Of a DNA stretch of 64,000 nucleotides, positions 17,724-27,900 are shown in pieces; the stretch's first letter is position 1; the number at the start of each line of letters is the position of its first letter. This DNA is from Bin75 sp965223955 (GTDB lineage Bacteria; Nitrospirota; Nitrospiria; Nitrospirales; UBA8639). The position numbers and the translations under genes are program-made. A model generated the notes under the pieces. It searched no databases and was not told the origin of the DNA. It saw only the letters and a list, made by a program, of their open reading frames with translations. The DNA lies in the NCBI GenBank assembly GCA_965223955.1, contig OZ245029.1:868001-932000 (forward strand). Reading direction: 5' to 3'.

Positions 17724-18119
17724 ATGCGGATTCTGCTTGACACTTCATATCTCTATCGATTGACGACGCAGCCCGCGCGTTTATCCGATGCTGAGCGGTT
17801 AATCCTCACAAATCAGGCGATACAGCTCTATGTGAGCGCCGTGTCGATCTGGGAGATGAGGCTGAAATTCCAGATCCGGGACCGATCAGGCAAGCGCAAG
17901 AATGTCTTCGACCCAAACGTGGTGATCAACATGCTTGAAGACCAGGACGTCATCTTCCTGCCGATGACCACGAGTCACGCAGCCCGGTCGCTGGAGATTC
18001 CCATTGCCCATAAAGATCCGTTTGACGAGATCCTGCTCGTTCAGGCCCAGGAAGAGGGGCTCAAGCTCCTGACCGTTGATCGTCAGCTCATCGGGCATCC
18101 GCTGGCAGTCAGGGCATAG
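17724..18119 (+). CDS. vapC: PIN-domain ribonuclease toxin (VapC-like)
   Basis: A 131-residue PIN domain. The acidic metal-binding residues are visible: Asp6 in LLDTSYL, Glu44 in SIWEM, Asp98 and Asp101 in HKDPFDEILLVQAQ, and Asp119 in LLTVDRQ. PIN toxins cleave specific RNAs when freed from their antitoxin. The IPIAHKDPFDE context is typical of chromosomal VapC proteins paired with Phd-type antitoxins, as here. Confidence 0.9.
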   Translation: MRILLDTSYLYRLTTQPARLSDAERLILTNQAIQLYVSAVSIWEMRLKFQIRDRSGKRKNVFDPNVVINMLEDQDVIFLPMTTSHAARSLEIPIAHKDPFDEILLVQAQEEGLKLLTVDRQLIGHPLAVRA

Positions 18120-18271
18120 CAAAGGACAGTAACAGATTTTCGATCTTTTCCTAGGAGCCAACCTTGTTGGTTCCTTACCATACTCAAACCGGACGTGACT
18201 GACCGACACCGGAACTTCTCTCACGGTTAACCGGTTTTGTGGTTTTGTCACGCTCTCGCTATAATGGGCGC

Positions 18272-18736
18272 ATGTCTCGATACCATCTCTCTTTTTTCAG
18301 CCTGTTCCTGATCCTCGTCGTGGTGATGACGGGGTGCCAGTTTTTCTCCGATGACAAAAAAGTTTCCGCAGACCATGCACGATTTGAGCGAATCGTGCAG
18401 GCGGTGGAAACCTTACGCGCGGCGTATGAAAAACAGAATCTCGACGCGGTTCGGAAATTGATGTTGCCGTTAAAAGGATTTCAGCGGCTCGAAGGTCAGA
18501 TCCAACGGGACTTCGACACGTATTCAACGATTTCCTTGAACATCACGATTGAGCGAATCTACATTCAAGGAGAACGCATCAAGGTCAACGTGCGATGGGA
18601 GGGAGCATGGCAACGCTCCCCCGAAGAAACGCCGGTGACGGACCATGGACACGGGATCTGGGTTTTGAGTGGCACAAAGAATATGTTGTTGGCAGGCGTG
18701 GAAGGAGCGATGCCGTTCGGAAAAGCCGGCCGTTAA
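18272..18736 (+). CDS. Lipoprotein of unknown function
   Basis: A 154-residue protein with a type II signal: MSRYHLSFFSLFLILVVVMTGC, lipobox VMTGC. The mature chain reads like an NTF2-like fold (FERIVQAVETLRAAYEKQNLDAVRKLM, later a VRWEGAWQRSPEET strand), resembling small periplasmic domains that monitor or bind ligands, but this is a weak impression. The ATG at 18272 was taken because it starts the signal peptide; the earlier ATG at 18239 adds 11 unneeded residues. It is the last gene before nadB on this strand. Confidence 0.72.
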   Translation: MSRYHLSFFSLFLILVVVMTGCQFFSDDKKVSADHARFERIVQAVETLRAAYEKQNLDAVRKLMLPLKGFQRLEGQIQRDFDTYSTISLNITIERIYIQGERIKVNVRWEGAWQRSPEETPVTDHGHGIWVLSGTKNMLLAGVEGAMPFGKAGR

Positions 18737-18845
18737 GCCCCGTTGCCTGTTCTTGATGCGGCCGCAATGAAGCCGCGGATCACGCCCCATTGTTGATGAT
18801 CCCGGTTCTGCCGGGTGGCCTCAACACCACGACATCTTTATTTCC

Positions 18846-20471
18846 ATGAAAAAAGTCACGACGAAGTATCGTTGGGGGCCGGAGGCTGACTTCCTGGTGA
18901 TCGGGAGCGGGATCGCAGGGTTGCGTGCCGCGATTGAGTTGTGTCGCCACGGACGGGTGCTGATCGTGACAAAAGGCAGCCGCCTGGAAAGCAATTCGAT
19001 ATACGCCCAGGGCGGAGTCGCCGTCGCCCTGAATGCCGAAGACGACGTGAACCTGCATTTCTCCGATACGATCCGGGCCGGGCATCAGCTTGGTCGAGAA
19101 GAGGCGGCTCGGGTCCTGGTGGAGGAAGGGCCGACTCGGATCCAGGAACTCATCACCTGGGGCACGCAGTTCGATAAGATCGGCGGGAAATTCGCCTTTA
19201 CCAAGGAAGGGGCTCACAGCCGGAACCGGGTGCTGCGGGCCAAGGGTGACGCGACGGGCAATGAAATGATTCGGGTCTTGCTGGAACGGGCCAGGCAGCA
19301 TCCGGACATTCAATGGTTTGATCGTCATTTCACCAAGGACCTGTTGGTCGTGGATGGCCGGTGCTGCGGCGCGGTGGCGGTGAGTGAAACCACGGGGGAC
19401 GTCAAACTCCTCCCGGCCGCCGCCGTGATTCTGACCACCGGCGGCGCAGGCCAAATGTACGCCAGGACCACCAATACGGGAAATGCCACGGGTGACGGCA
19501 TGGCCATGGCCTACCGGTCGGGTGTCGTGTTGGAAGACATGGAGTTTGTCCAATTTCATCCCACGGCGTTATACCTTCCCTCCAGCCCCCCGTTTCTGTT
19601 GTCCGAAGCCATGCGGGGTGAAGGCGGGGTGCTCCGGAATCGGAAGGGCGAGGTGTTCATGTTACGGTATCATCCGGCCGCGGAGTTGGCCTCCCGCGAT
19701 ATCGTCGCACGGGCGATCTGGTCGGAAATGGCCGCTTCCCGGTCGCGCCACGCGTACTTGGACGTGACCCATTTGGGGAAAGGCTTCATCAAAAAACGCT
19801 TCCCGACGATTTACCAGACCTGTCTGCGGTTCGACATCGATATCACGGAAGAATGGATCCCGGTTGCTCCAAGCGCCCATTATTTCATGGGCGGCCTGAA
19901 AGCGGGGATCGATGGAGAGACCACCTTACCCGGCCTGTTTGCCGCCGGGGAAACGGCCTGCAACGGAGTACACGGAGCGAATCGTTTGGCGAGCAATTCG
20001 CTGTTGGAAGGGCTGGTCTTCGGATACCGTGCCGCCAAGTCGGCAGCGTCCCTTCCCGCCGGGCCCAAGCGGGCGCATATGAAAGGTCTGGCCGCACGGT
20101 TTGCCGCGGAACCGGCCGGCGCGTTGGAAGACAGCGAAAAACTGAGGAACTCCTTACGCCGGCTGATGTGGACCAAGGTCGGGTTGGTCAGGACCGGCGA
20201 TTCCTTGATCCAGGCGCTGACGCAGCTTTCCCGGTGGGACCCGCAAATCGAGGCGTCGCTACGAACGCGATCCGACCTTGAAGTCAAGAACATGATCCAG
20301 GTGGCGCGGTGTGTGACTGAAGCGGCCTTGTGGAGGGAGAACAGCTTGGGGACGCATTACCGGGAGGACTTCCCGACTTGCCGGGGTTCGGCGTGGAAGA
20401 CGCACAGCCAGGTTCTGCTGGAGTCTATCGGTTCGTCTCCGGGTTTGGGTCGCCTGCGTCGCGCAACCTGA
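18846..20471 (+). CDS. nadB: L-aspartate oxidase
   Basis: A flavoprotein that oxidises aspartate to iminoaspartate for NAD synthesis. The 541-residue chain opens with the FAD-binding FLVIGSGIAGLRAAIEL, continues with SIYAQGGVAVALNAEDD, RILEER-like and HSRNRVLRAKGDATG, then GEGGVLRN, HYFMGGL and GETACNGVHGANRLASNSLLEGLVFG, all in NadB order. HPTALY and the C-terminal helical domain separate it from succinate dehydrogenase flavoprotein. No nadA or nadC lies nearby. Confidence 0.95.
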   Translation: MKKVTTKYRWGPEADFLVIGSGIAGLRAAIELCRHGRVLIVTKGSRLESNSIYAQGGVAVALNAEDDVNLHFSDTIRAGHQLGREEAARVLVEEGPTRIQELITWGTQFDKIGGKFAFTKEGAHSRNRVLRAKGDATGNEMIRVLLERARQHPDIQWFDRHFTKDLLVVDGRCCGAVAVSETTGDVKLLPAAAVILTTGGAGQMYARTTNTGNATGDGMAMAYRSGVVLEDMEFVQFHPTALYLPSSPPFLLSEAMRGEGGVLRNRKGEVFMLRYHPAAELASRDIVARAIWSEMAASRSRHAYLDVTHLGKGFIKKRFPTIYQTCLRFDIDITEEWIPVAPSAHYFMGGLKAGIDGETTLPGLFAAGETACNGVHGANRLASNSLLEGLVFGYRAAKSAASLPAGPKRAHMKGLAARFAAEPAGALEDSEKLRNSLRRLMWTKVGLVRTGDSLIQALTQLSRWDPQIEASLRTRSDLEVKNMIQVARCVTEAALWRENSLGTHYREDFPTCRGSAWKTHSQVLLESIGSSPGLGRLRRAT

Positions 20472-20555
20472 TAACCGAGGAATCCCGAAGAATCCCGAAG
20501 AATCGTGATCGTTTCGCGAGAAACAATGAGAATTTCGCGATTGCGACCTTCTTTC

Positions 20556-21452
20556 TTATCGACTTTGGGCTCTCAACAGGTGCTCGTACCGGGTTTGCAG
20601 GACAGCCACCCAGGAACGGGCCGTTTGCTTGGGAAAGGGCCGCCCGTCGATTGTTTCAACCGGTAGAATGCCGACCCCGCTGCTGGTCAGAAAACATTCA
20701 TCCGCTTCGTACAGGGATTCAGGACGATAGCGGCCCTCCCGGGGTTGAAGGCCCAGGGTCGGGGCCACTTCCAGCACGACCTCCCGGGTGATGCCGGGCA
20801 AGACGCCGCATGCCAATGAAGGCGTGTACAGTATCCTGTCCTTGATAAAGAACACGTTGCTCATCGAGCATTCGGCCAGGTGCCCGCCCGTGGACAACAT
20901 CAACCCTTCGAAAGCATCCCGTTCCACAGCCTCCTGTTTGGCCAACAAATTGTTCAGATAGTTCAGGGTTTTGGCTTGAGCCGGATGCGAAAGCGGTGAC
21001 GGCCTGCGAATCGTGGCGATCGTGAGCGTCACCCCCTTGCGCCGTTGGGCGGGCGTCACGTGCGGGAGTGGCCGCGGAAACAGCACAATCGTGGTGGTGC
21101 TCTGGAGCCTGTCCTGAGCGGAGCGAAGGATCGGCCCGGCGCCGGCGTCCGGGGTTGCGGATTCCCGGCCTTGGCCACCTCGGGAGAGTGTCAGGCGAAT
21201 CACCGCGTGATCCACACGATTCTTGTCAATGACCTTCTGAAAGATCGCCGGCCACTGTTTTTCGGGTAACGGCAGATGGATCTGCCGGCAGGAGCGGGCG
21301 AGCCGTGCGAGATGACGGTCCAGCCACACCGGGCGCCCGTCATAGATCCGGACGGTTTCGAAGACGCCGTCTCCATACAAAAACCCGCGATCGAAGACGG
21401 AGATCCGCGCCCGTTCTTCCTGCACGATCCGGTCATTCAGATAAATCCACAT
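20556..21452 (-). CDS. pabC: Aminodeoxychorismate lyase / class IV aminotransferase
   Basis: A 298-residue fold-type IV PLP enzyme: FDRGFLYGDGVFETVRIYDGRPVWLDRHLARL, the PLP lysine in QAKTLNYLNNLLAKQEA, and LAECSMSNVFFIKDRILYTPSLACGVLPGITR. It lies just downstream of the PabB-like gene, which supports release of p-aminobenzoate from aminodeoxychorismate in folate synthesis. Residues 108-116 (ILRSAQDRL) are encoded by a short dispersed repeat inserted in frame in a surface loop, so the protein is about nine residues longer there than relatives would be. Confidence 0.87.
   Translation of the reverse strand: MWIYLNDRIVQEERARISVFDRGFLYGDGVFETVRIYDGRPVWLDRHLARLARSCRQIHLPLPEKQWPAIFQKVIDKNRVDHAVIRLTLSRGGQGRESATPDAGAGPILRSAQDRLQSTTTIVLFPRPLPHVTPAQRRKGVTLTIATIRRPSPLSHPAQAKTLNYLNNLLAKQEAVERDAFEGLMLSTGGHLAECSMSNVFFIKDRILYTPSLACGVLPGITREVVLEVAPTLGLQPREGRYRPESLYEADECFLTSSGVGILPVETIDGRPFPKQTARSWVAVLQTRYEHLLRAQSR
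21107..21132. repeat. About-24-bp mobile repeat module inside pabC
   Basis: The sequence CCTGTCCTGAGCGGAGCGAA and its GGATC tail belongs to the short module found in many intergenic repeats of this window (for example 37690-37715, 52190-52213, 58748-58770, 62857-62904). Here it interrupts a coding gene without breaking the frame. Confidence 0.75.
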
Positions 21453-21470
21453 GGAAGGAACCGTGGCGTC

Positions 21471-22958
21471 TTATTGCAACGCTTCAAACAGGGCTTGGGC
21501 TTTGTACAGGGTTTCCTGGTATTCGCGATGAGGATCGGAGTCCGCGACGATGCCGGCGCCCACTTGCAGGTAGGCGCGTTGCTGCGTCAACACCATGGTG
21601 CGAATGAGAATGTTGAAGTCCACGTCTCCGGTCCAACTCAGGTACCCCAGGGATCCGGTATAGGGCCCGCGCCGCACGGGTTCCAGTTCTTCGATGATCT
21701 CCATACAGCGGATCTTGGGGGCCCCGGTGATCGTGCCGCCGGGGAACACGGATCGAATGAGGTCCGGCGTCGAACACGCGGGCTTCAGCGTGCCCCCGAC
21801 CTCGGACACCAAATGCGCCACGTGCGAATACTGTTCAATCGTCATGAATTCGTCTACGTGGACCGACCCGTATTCGCAGACCCGGCCCAGGTCATTGCGG
21901 GCCAGATCGACCAACATGACGTGTTCCGCTCGTTCTTTCGCGTCGAGCCGAAGGTTGTCCATGAGTTCGTGATCTTCACCCGCGGTGCGGCCTCGCGGCC
22001 GGGTGCCGGCAATGGGACGGGCGGTCACCCGGTTGCCGGTGACCTGGACGAGTCGTTCGGGCGAGGACGAAACCAACGCGAGGTTCCCGGTCACGAATAA
22101 CCCGGAAAACGGCGAAGGGTTCACCGTGCGCAGGCGGTGATACAAGTTTTGACCGACCGTGTGCAGCGAATCATCCTTCGCTGGATTGAAGGCCACGGAA
22201 AAGCGTTGGGCGAGATTGGCCTGATAAATGTCGCCGGCCCCGATGAACGCCTGGCATTGTTGCACGCGCTCGACGTACTCCCGTTCGGAATGGGTGCCCT
22301 CCATGGTTGACGCCACGATCGGAGACTCCGACGGGCCGGTCTTCACCAACGGGGCACACAAGAGGCTGTCCAGTTCGGCCATCCGAGCGGTTCCTTCACG
22401 AGACAAGGCCTCATGAGATTCGGACAGCAGCCGGTCGGGAGCCGGGGTAAACATCATCTGCAGCGTCCGGGTCTGGTGATCGATCACCACCACCAGATCG
22501 AAAAACAGAAACTCCAGATCGGGCAGGGGGAGGTCCCTGCGGGCCAGCGACGGGAGCACTTCGTAGTGCCGAACGGCATCATAACTCAGATACCCGACGG
22601 CTCCACCGATAAACGGCGGCAGGGAATCGGAACGAGGAACCAGGCACGGGCCGAGGAGCCTGAATAATGCGGGCAGCGGATCCCCTCGATGCTGCGTCTT
22701 GCCGTGTGCCGTTTCCAGGGTATAGTGGCCCGGGCCCCCGGAAAAGATCAGGTACGGGTCGGCGGCCACAAATGAATAGCGGGGCTGGCCGGAGGATTGT
22801 TTCCCGCTTTCCAGCAGGACCGACGGCCGGTGCGGAACGGCCATCCGTTGGTAGACGTCCCAGGGACTGTCTTCATGAAAGGGCCTGGTCCGGACCAGCG
22901 GAAATCGCCCGGTGCCGGGACGCGTGGAAGAACTTGAAGAAAGAACGGGCTGGCTCAT
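21471..22958 (-). CDS. pabB: Aminodeoxychorismate synthase component I (PabB-like chorismate-binding enzyme)
   Basis: A 495-residue chorismate-binding enzyme. The N-terminal domain precedes the catalytic domain with YVERVQQCQAFIGAGDIYQANLAQRF, PIAGTRPRGRTAGED, ERAEHVMLVDLARNDLGRVCEYGSV and FPGGTITGAPKIRCMEIIEELEPVRRGPYTGSLGYL. The FNILIRTMV ending and the adjacent pabC favour PabB. The residue equivalent to the PabB nucleophilic lysine (PIKGT) is alanine (PIAGT), as in anthranilate synthase, so TrpE-like or mixed activity is possible. The glutamine amidotransferase partner is not in the window. Confidence 0.82.
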   Translation of the reverse strand: MSQPVLSSSSSTRPGTGRFPLVRTRPFHEDSPWDVYQRMAVPHRPSVLLESGKQSSGQPRYSFVAADPYLIFSGGPGHYTLETAHGKTQHRGDPLPALFRLLGPCLVPRSDSLPPFIGGAVGYLSYDAVRHYEVLPSLARRDLPLPDLEFLFFDLVVVIDHQTRTLQMMFTPAPDRLLSESHEALSREGTARMAELDSLLCAPLVKTGPSESPIVASTMEGTHSEREYVERVQQCQAFIGAGDIYQANLAQRFSVAFNPAKDDSLHTVGQNLYHRLRTVNPSPFSGLFVTGNLALVSSSPERLVQVTGNRVTARPIAGTRPRGRTAGEDHELMDNLRLDAKERAEHVMLVDLARNDLGRVCEYGSVHVDEFMTIEQYSHVAHLVSEVGGTLKPACSTPDLIRSVFPGGTITGAPKIRCMEIIEELEPVRRGPYTGSLGYLSWTGDVDFNILIRTMVLTQQRAYLQVGAGIVADSDPHREYQETLYKAQALFEALQ

Positions 22959-23267
22959 GGTTCGGAACGAGATCAGAAGAGTGTGTGCGTATCATACGGG
23001 AGTGAGCAGGGGAGAGAAAGCCCCTCCGTGAAAAACGTGCAGAAAGCGAGCCAGCCTTTCCCTTGCGTCATTCTCGCTGAAACCGGAATCCAGAGTATTT
23101 AGAGGGCGGCGGTCAGGGTCATGGCCGGGGACAGGTTTTATGTGGCTTGGAGAAGAGGGCGGGGATAAAAGAAGATTCCTTGCTTCGCTCGGACTTGTAA
23201 ATGTTCGGTAATTCGCTGACAGAAGGAAGACAGCGGCATGGGATGACGCGGCTACGAAGACAGAACC
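22959..23267. other. Intergenic region with a hairpin repeat
   Basis: About 310 bp with no gene. At 23231-23257 it carries one copy of the GCGGCATnnnATGnCGCGGCTAC hairpin family that recurs through the window. Confidence 0.6.
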
Positions 23268-23654
23268 TCAGCCGCCGGATTTATCAGGTGAAACAGAGGC
23301 GTCGCCCAGCGCTCTCAGGAACTTCAGCAGCGTTTTCCGTAACGTGTCGGGCAGCCGGCGAATCTGGTGAAGGAGCGATTTTTCCTCGCTGGTGAGGGAA
23401 GGAGAGTCCGGTGCCGGCGACAGCACGGATGGCTCTCGCGATCGGGGGAACACTTGGCCGGTGGCCAGCCATTGCGGGTCTTGCCGCAGCAACCTGGCGA
23501 GCGTGAAAAAGTGACTCAGTCTGATATTTTTGCTCAAGCCCTGCTCCCACTGATTGACTGCAGAACGCGAGAGATGTAACGCCTTGGCGACGTCCGCTTG
23601 GGATAGGCCCGCCTCTTCCCGGGCGGCTCGAATTCTCTCGGCCAACTTGTTCAT
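23268..23654 (-). CDS. HTH XRE-family transcriptional regulator
   Basis: A 128-residue protein with a lambda-repressor-like helix-turn-helix at residues 4-60: LAERIRAAREEAGLSQADVAKALHLSRSAVNQWEQG. The rest (FTLARLLRQDPQWLATGQ, then a proline/serine linker and a helical LRKTLLKFLRAL tail) looks like a small dimerisation region. It has no enzymatic partner next to it. Its targets are unknown; the long gene-poor stretch upstream could contain them. Confidence 0.85.
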   Translation of the reverse strand: MNKLAERIRAAREEAGLSQADVAKALHLSRSAVNQWEQGLSKNIRLSHFFTLARLLRQDPQWLATGQVFPRSREPSVLSPAPDSPSLTSEEKSLLHQIRRLPDTLRKTLLKFLRALGDASVSPDKSGG

Positions 23655-24579
23655 GGCAGCAATGCTTTCCTACTTCAAATAGTATGCTTCATTTGTTGAT
23701 AAACATGACTCATTTAATACATTCAGCATGCTATCCATAAGGCTATGGTTAGTGCTGAAGGAGGCCTGGGTCTCTCGCAGAGCTTCTCCTTCCACCGGAG
23801 AATGGAAGCCGCCGCCGGAAAAATGCGATATTCCAGGCACAGGAACCCGGGCCGTATTCTCGCCGCGCCAGCGGCGACCCTCCGCTTCCTTTTCCCTGTC
23901 TTTGTCGCGGTATCCGCCGGGCGCGTGCCGGCACAATCCGTGCCTGCACAAAGCCTGGGAATATGCCTGGGCGGGGTGGGTGCGTGATATGGGGAAACAG
24001 GGTGCCACCCAAAAGCAACGCAAGAAAGCGCGGCAGTTTTTTCAGCATGCCCTGCGTGTAGCGCCCTTTTCACCAAAAACGTGGCTGCGGCATCTACGGT
24101 CTTTTTTACCGTAAGGCCTTTTTGAATGGGAGCGCGGTTTGTCAGGCTCACATTGTAACAACGAGACCCTTCACGTCGTTCAGGGTGACCATATTGGTGT
24201 ATTGCTCGGACGGCAGTGGGATACCCCTCACCCTGCCCCCCGATTAAAAATGTCGGGGGCTTCGCCTCATTTCGGACTAGGGAAGAGGGAGAACAGCGCC
24301 ATGAGATGGGGCGGCTACGAATGCAAGGGTATGGGATGGGGTCGCGCTATAAACAGACATTGACGAGCCGACAACGACGACGAGATCGTTCCTTCGCGAC
24401 GCGCAGGAGGGGTGCGGGAAGGTAGATCGCCTTGCTCGGAGGAAGCGACAAGAGGGAGCGTGCACGGTGCCCTCTCTGCCATCCTGCCAACGAACGAGCG
24501 AACACCTACCAGAACGACGGTTCTGCTTTGGCTAAAACGCTTATTATAAGTACTTAAGTAGCTTTACGCACTTTTTTTA
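23655..24579. other. Long gene-poor stretch
   Basis: About 925 bp with no convincing coding sequence. It contains the hairpin CCCCCGATTAAAAATGTCGGGG near 24238-24259 and a copy of the GCGGCTAC hairpin family at 24295-24320. The last 60 bases are AT-rich and lead into the promoter at 24580. Confidence 0.6.
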
Positions 24580-24607
24580 TTGACAAAAAAATTTCCCTGC
24601 CTATAAT
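24580..24607 (+). promoter_or_regulatory. Consensus sigma-70 promoter
   Basis: TTGACA (24580-24585), a 16-bp spacer and TATAAT (24602-24607) reproduce both consensus hexamers perfectly, within an AT-rich stretch. The next plausible start codon is at 24942, giving a leader of about 330 bases with no recognised riboswitch. The promoter could drive the surface protein, or an unrecognised small RNA within the leader. Confidence 0.7.
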
Positions 24608-24941
24608 CCGCCTCATTTTCTTGTTCATGTAGCCATCACGCCACCCCCGAAGCTTGCCTGGCTGGCAGAACACTTTTTATCTGACTCATTCAATTTATAG
24701 AAGTTTGAAAGGAACACAATTGTGGCACGATCCGTGAAGAGAGAAAGAGAACGCTCCCGCCTCTCTGCCTGCCAGGGAAGGACCGGACTTCCTCATCGGC
24801 CGTAGTCCGTAACACATTCAGCCAGCCCCACGGTTTCGACTGGGGTTTCAATCGTTGTTTCAGCGTAGTCGCAGGGTCGTCCTGCGTGACGACTGCAAGC
24901 AACTGCGAAAAAACAAACACTGCCAACGGGAGACGCCTGAA

Positions 24942-27900
24942 ATGAGGAACCATAACAATCATTCGATGGAAACGACCGCTACGAACGATCATGATGCTCG
25001 TCCCGCGAGGCGCGAGCCGGGCACAGGCACCTGCCTCCGCGTCCTCGCCGCCTTCGTCCTGGCGGGTGCCGCGCTGCTCGCCTTCGGCACGAACGCGCCG
25101 GCCCAAACCGTCCCGGGCATACCGACGAATCTCATGGCCACGACGAACAGCGAGACGCAGATCAGCCTCTCCTGGATGGCGCCGACGGACACCGGCGGCA
25201 CCGGCACTTCGATTGCCGGCTACAAGATCGAATATTCCGCCCCGGACTACCCGATATACGACGTGAGGTGGGAGGTCCTGGAAGAGAACACCGGATTGAC
25301 GGCAGCAAGCTACAACCACGATCACGGGCTGGCGCCCGGCCTCAGACTGCAATACCGCGTCTCGGCGATCAACGTTGTCGGTACGGGCGATCCCTCGACC
25401 GTTGCCGAAGCCACCACGCAGGCCGCTCCCGATACGGCCGGCAACGGGGCGCCGGAGCGCACGGGTGTTACCGTAAATCACAGGCAGATCGTGATCACGT
25501 TCGACGAGAATTTGGATGCCAACTCGGTACCAAACAACGCTCAGTTTCAGATCACGATCAGTGGGGTTTCCCGTCTTCAAAGGCCGGAGAAGGTGGACGT
25601 GACGGGCGCCACGGTCGTGCTGACGTTGCACGCGGAGCATGCGGTGGATGCGTCTGACACGGTGCGCATTCGCTACACCGCGCCGGGACAGTTCATCGGG
25701 GATGCAAGAGTTCCGATCACGAGGAAGGCGTTGCAGGATTCGGAGGGCAACCTGGTCGAGAAGTGGAATGGTGTATCTGCAACCAACGAGACACCGCTCC
25801 GGGTCGAGCTGGAGTTGGACCTGGACACGATCGCAGAGAACGGCGGGGTCAGTATGGTGACGGCGACGATGGTGCCTTCCACCTCGCCCGCGCCGGCGGA
25901 GTTGACGGTGACGGTGACCGCCGAGGCGGTATCGCCGGCGGTCGCCGCCGACTTCGAACTGATCGGAACCACCCTGACGATTGCGAGCGGTGCGACGACC
26001 AGCACCGGAACGGTGACGATCACAGCCGTGGATAACGACGTGGTTGCAGCGGACAAGATGGTGACGGTGTCGGGAACGGTGAGCGGCAGTCCGGGCGTGT
26101 CGGCCACCGCGTCCCCCGTGACGCTGACGATCCAGAATGACGACGACCCGGCCCCGGTCCAGACGCCCCCGAAGTTGGCCCGGGTAACCACCAAGCCGCC
26201 GTATGCGCCCCGGAGCCTGACGGCGACCGCCGAAGACGGGCAAGTGGTCTTGATGTGGCAGGCGCCGGCAAACAACGGCGGCTCCGCGATTCTTCGGTAT
26301 GAGTACCGGTTGCAGGCCGGAGATGGGGACTTCGGCGAGTGGACGGCCATTCTGGACAGTGCCCCGGGCGGAGCGAACGCGATGCGCTACCGGATCACGG
26401 GCCTGACCAACGGCGAGACCTGCATTGTCGAGGTGCGGGCGGTCACCTCCGTGGGTGAGGGCAATGTCGCGCGCGTGACCGTCACACCTGCCACGCCGCC
26501 GGATGCACCAGGAAGCCTGGCGGCGACTCCGGGCGATGAAGAAGTGGTGTTGACGTGGCAGGCGCCGTCGGACAACGGCGGCTCCGCGATTCTTCGGTAT
26601 GAGTACCGATTGCAGGCCGGGGCCGGGACCTTCGGTGAGTGGACGGCCATTCCGGACAGCGCCACGGGCGGGGCGAACGCGGTGCGGTACCGGGTCACGG
26701 GCCTGACCAACCGCACGGCCTACATTGTCGAGGTGCGGGCGGTCAACGCCGCAGGGGCGAGCGCCGCGGTGCGCGTGACCGTCACCCCGCGATCCACCGC
26801 AAGTGAGCGGTTCTCGCGCCTCAACGAGGAGATTCTCACCTTGCAGGCCTTGAGTCTCAGCGACCAGACCAGCCGGGCGCTGACCCAACGGCTCGCCACG
26901 CTCACCCCCGGCCAGCCGGAGCGCGCGCAATATCAACTGGGCGGGCGGCGCAGCCTGGCCCAGACCCTCCTCACGACGTCGGGCACGGACTCCGGTCCCG
27001 GTTTGCCCGGCCCCCGCGTGGATCTCAAGGACCTGCTGGGCAGCTCGTCTTTTGTGCTGCCGTTGCGCCTCCGGGACACCGGCCTGGGGCTGGACCGGAT
27101 GACGCTCTGGGGGCAGGGCCGGTACACGCGCCTCGCGCGCGCCCACGACGCGAACCTGGACTGGGATGGGGACACGCTCAGTGCCCAGGTGGGCGCGGAC
27201 GTCCACGTGCGGCCGGACCTGCTGGTCGGCTTGGCCGTGACGTGGGCCGACAGTGGGGTGGACTATCAGGATCGGTCCAGACCGGGAAGCGCCGTAGGCG
27301 GGACGCACGAGAACTGGTTGGTGAACGTGCAACCGTATGTGGGCTGGCGGTCGGATATCGGCCTGGGGCTGTGGGCCACGGTGGGTCATGGCTGGGGCGA
27401 GTTGACCATTGCCGACGAGCAGGTCGGCAGGCAGGAGAGCAAGGTGAGGGTGGAGACGGCGGCCGTGGGGTTGAGGGGGCCGCTGCTGAGCCAGACCGGG
27501 GTCCTGGGACCCGAGGCCACGACGCTGACGCTCAGGAGCGACGCCGCGTGGACGAGGGTGGACGTGATCGGGAACCAGGAGGACCTGGCCGGGCGGACGG
27601 TGAGCGCGGGCCGGGTGCGACTCCTGCTGGAAGGGCAACACACGCACGTGACGCCGACCGGGGAGCGGCTGGCGCCCTTCGTGGAGTTGGGGGTCCGCTT
27701 TGACATGGGTGAGGGGCTGACCGGCAAAGGGGTCGAAGTCGGCGGTGGTCTGCGCTATGCCGTGCCGCGGCTGGGGCTGACGCTGGAAGGCCGGGGCCGG
27801 GGCATGGTAGGGCACCGGGGCTACACGGAATGGGGCGCGAGCGGGCTGGTGCGCGTGGATCCCGGCGTGTCGGGTGAGGGACTGGCTGTGCATGTGGCGC

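Noticed and set aside
24608..24941. Possible riboswitch (cyclic-di-GMP type) in the long leader of the surface protein.
   Set aside because: No characteristic GEMM core could be lined up by eye; only the long leader itself is reported.
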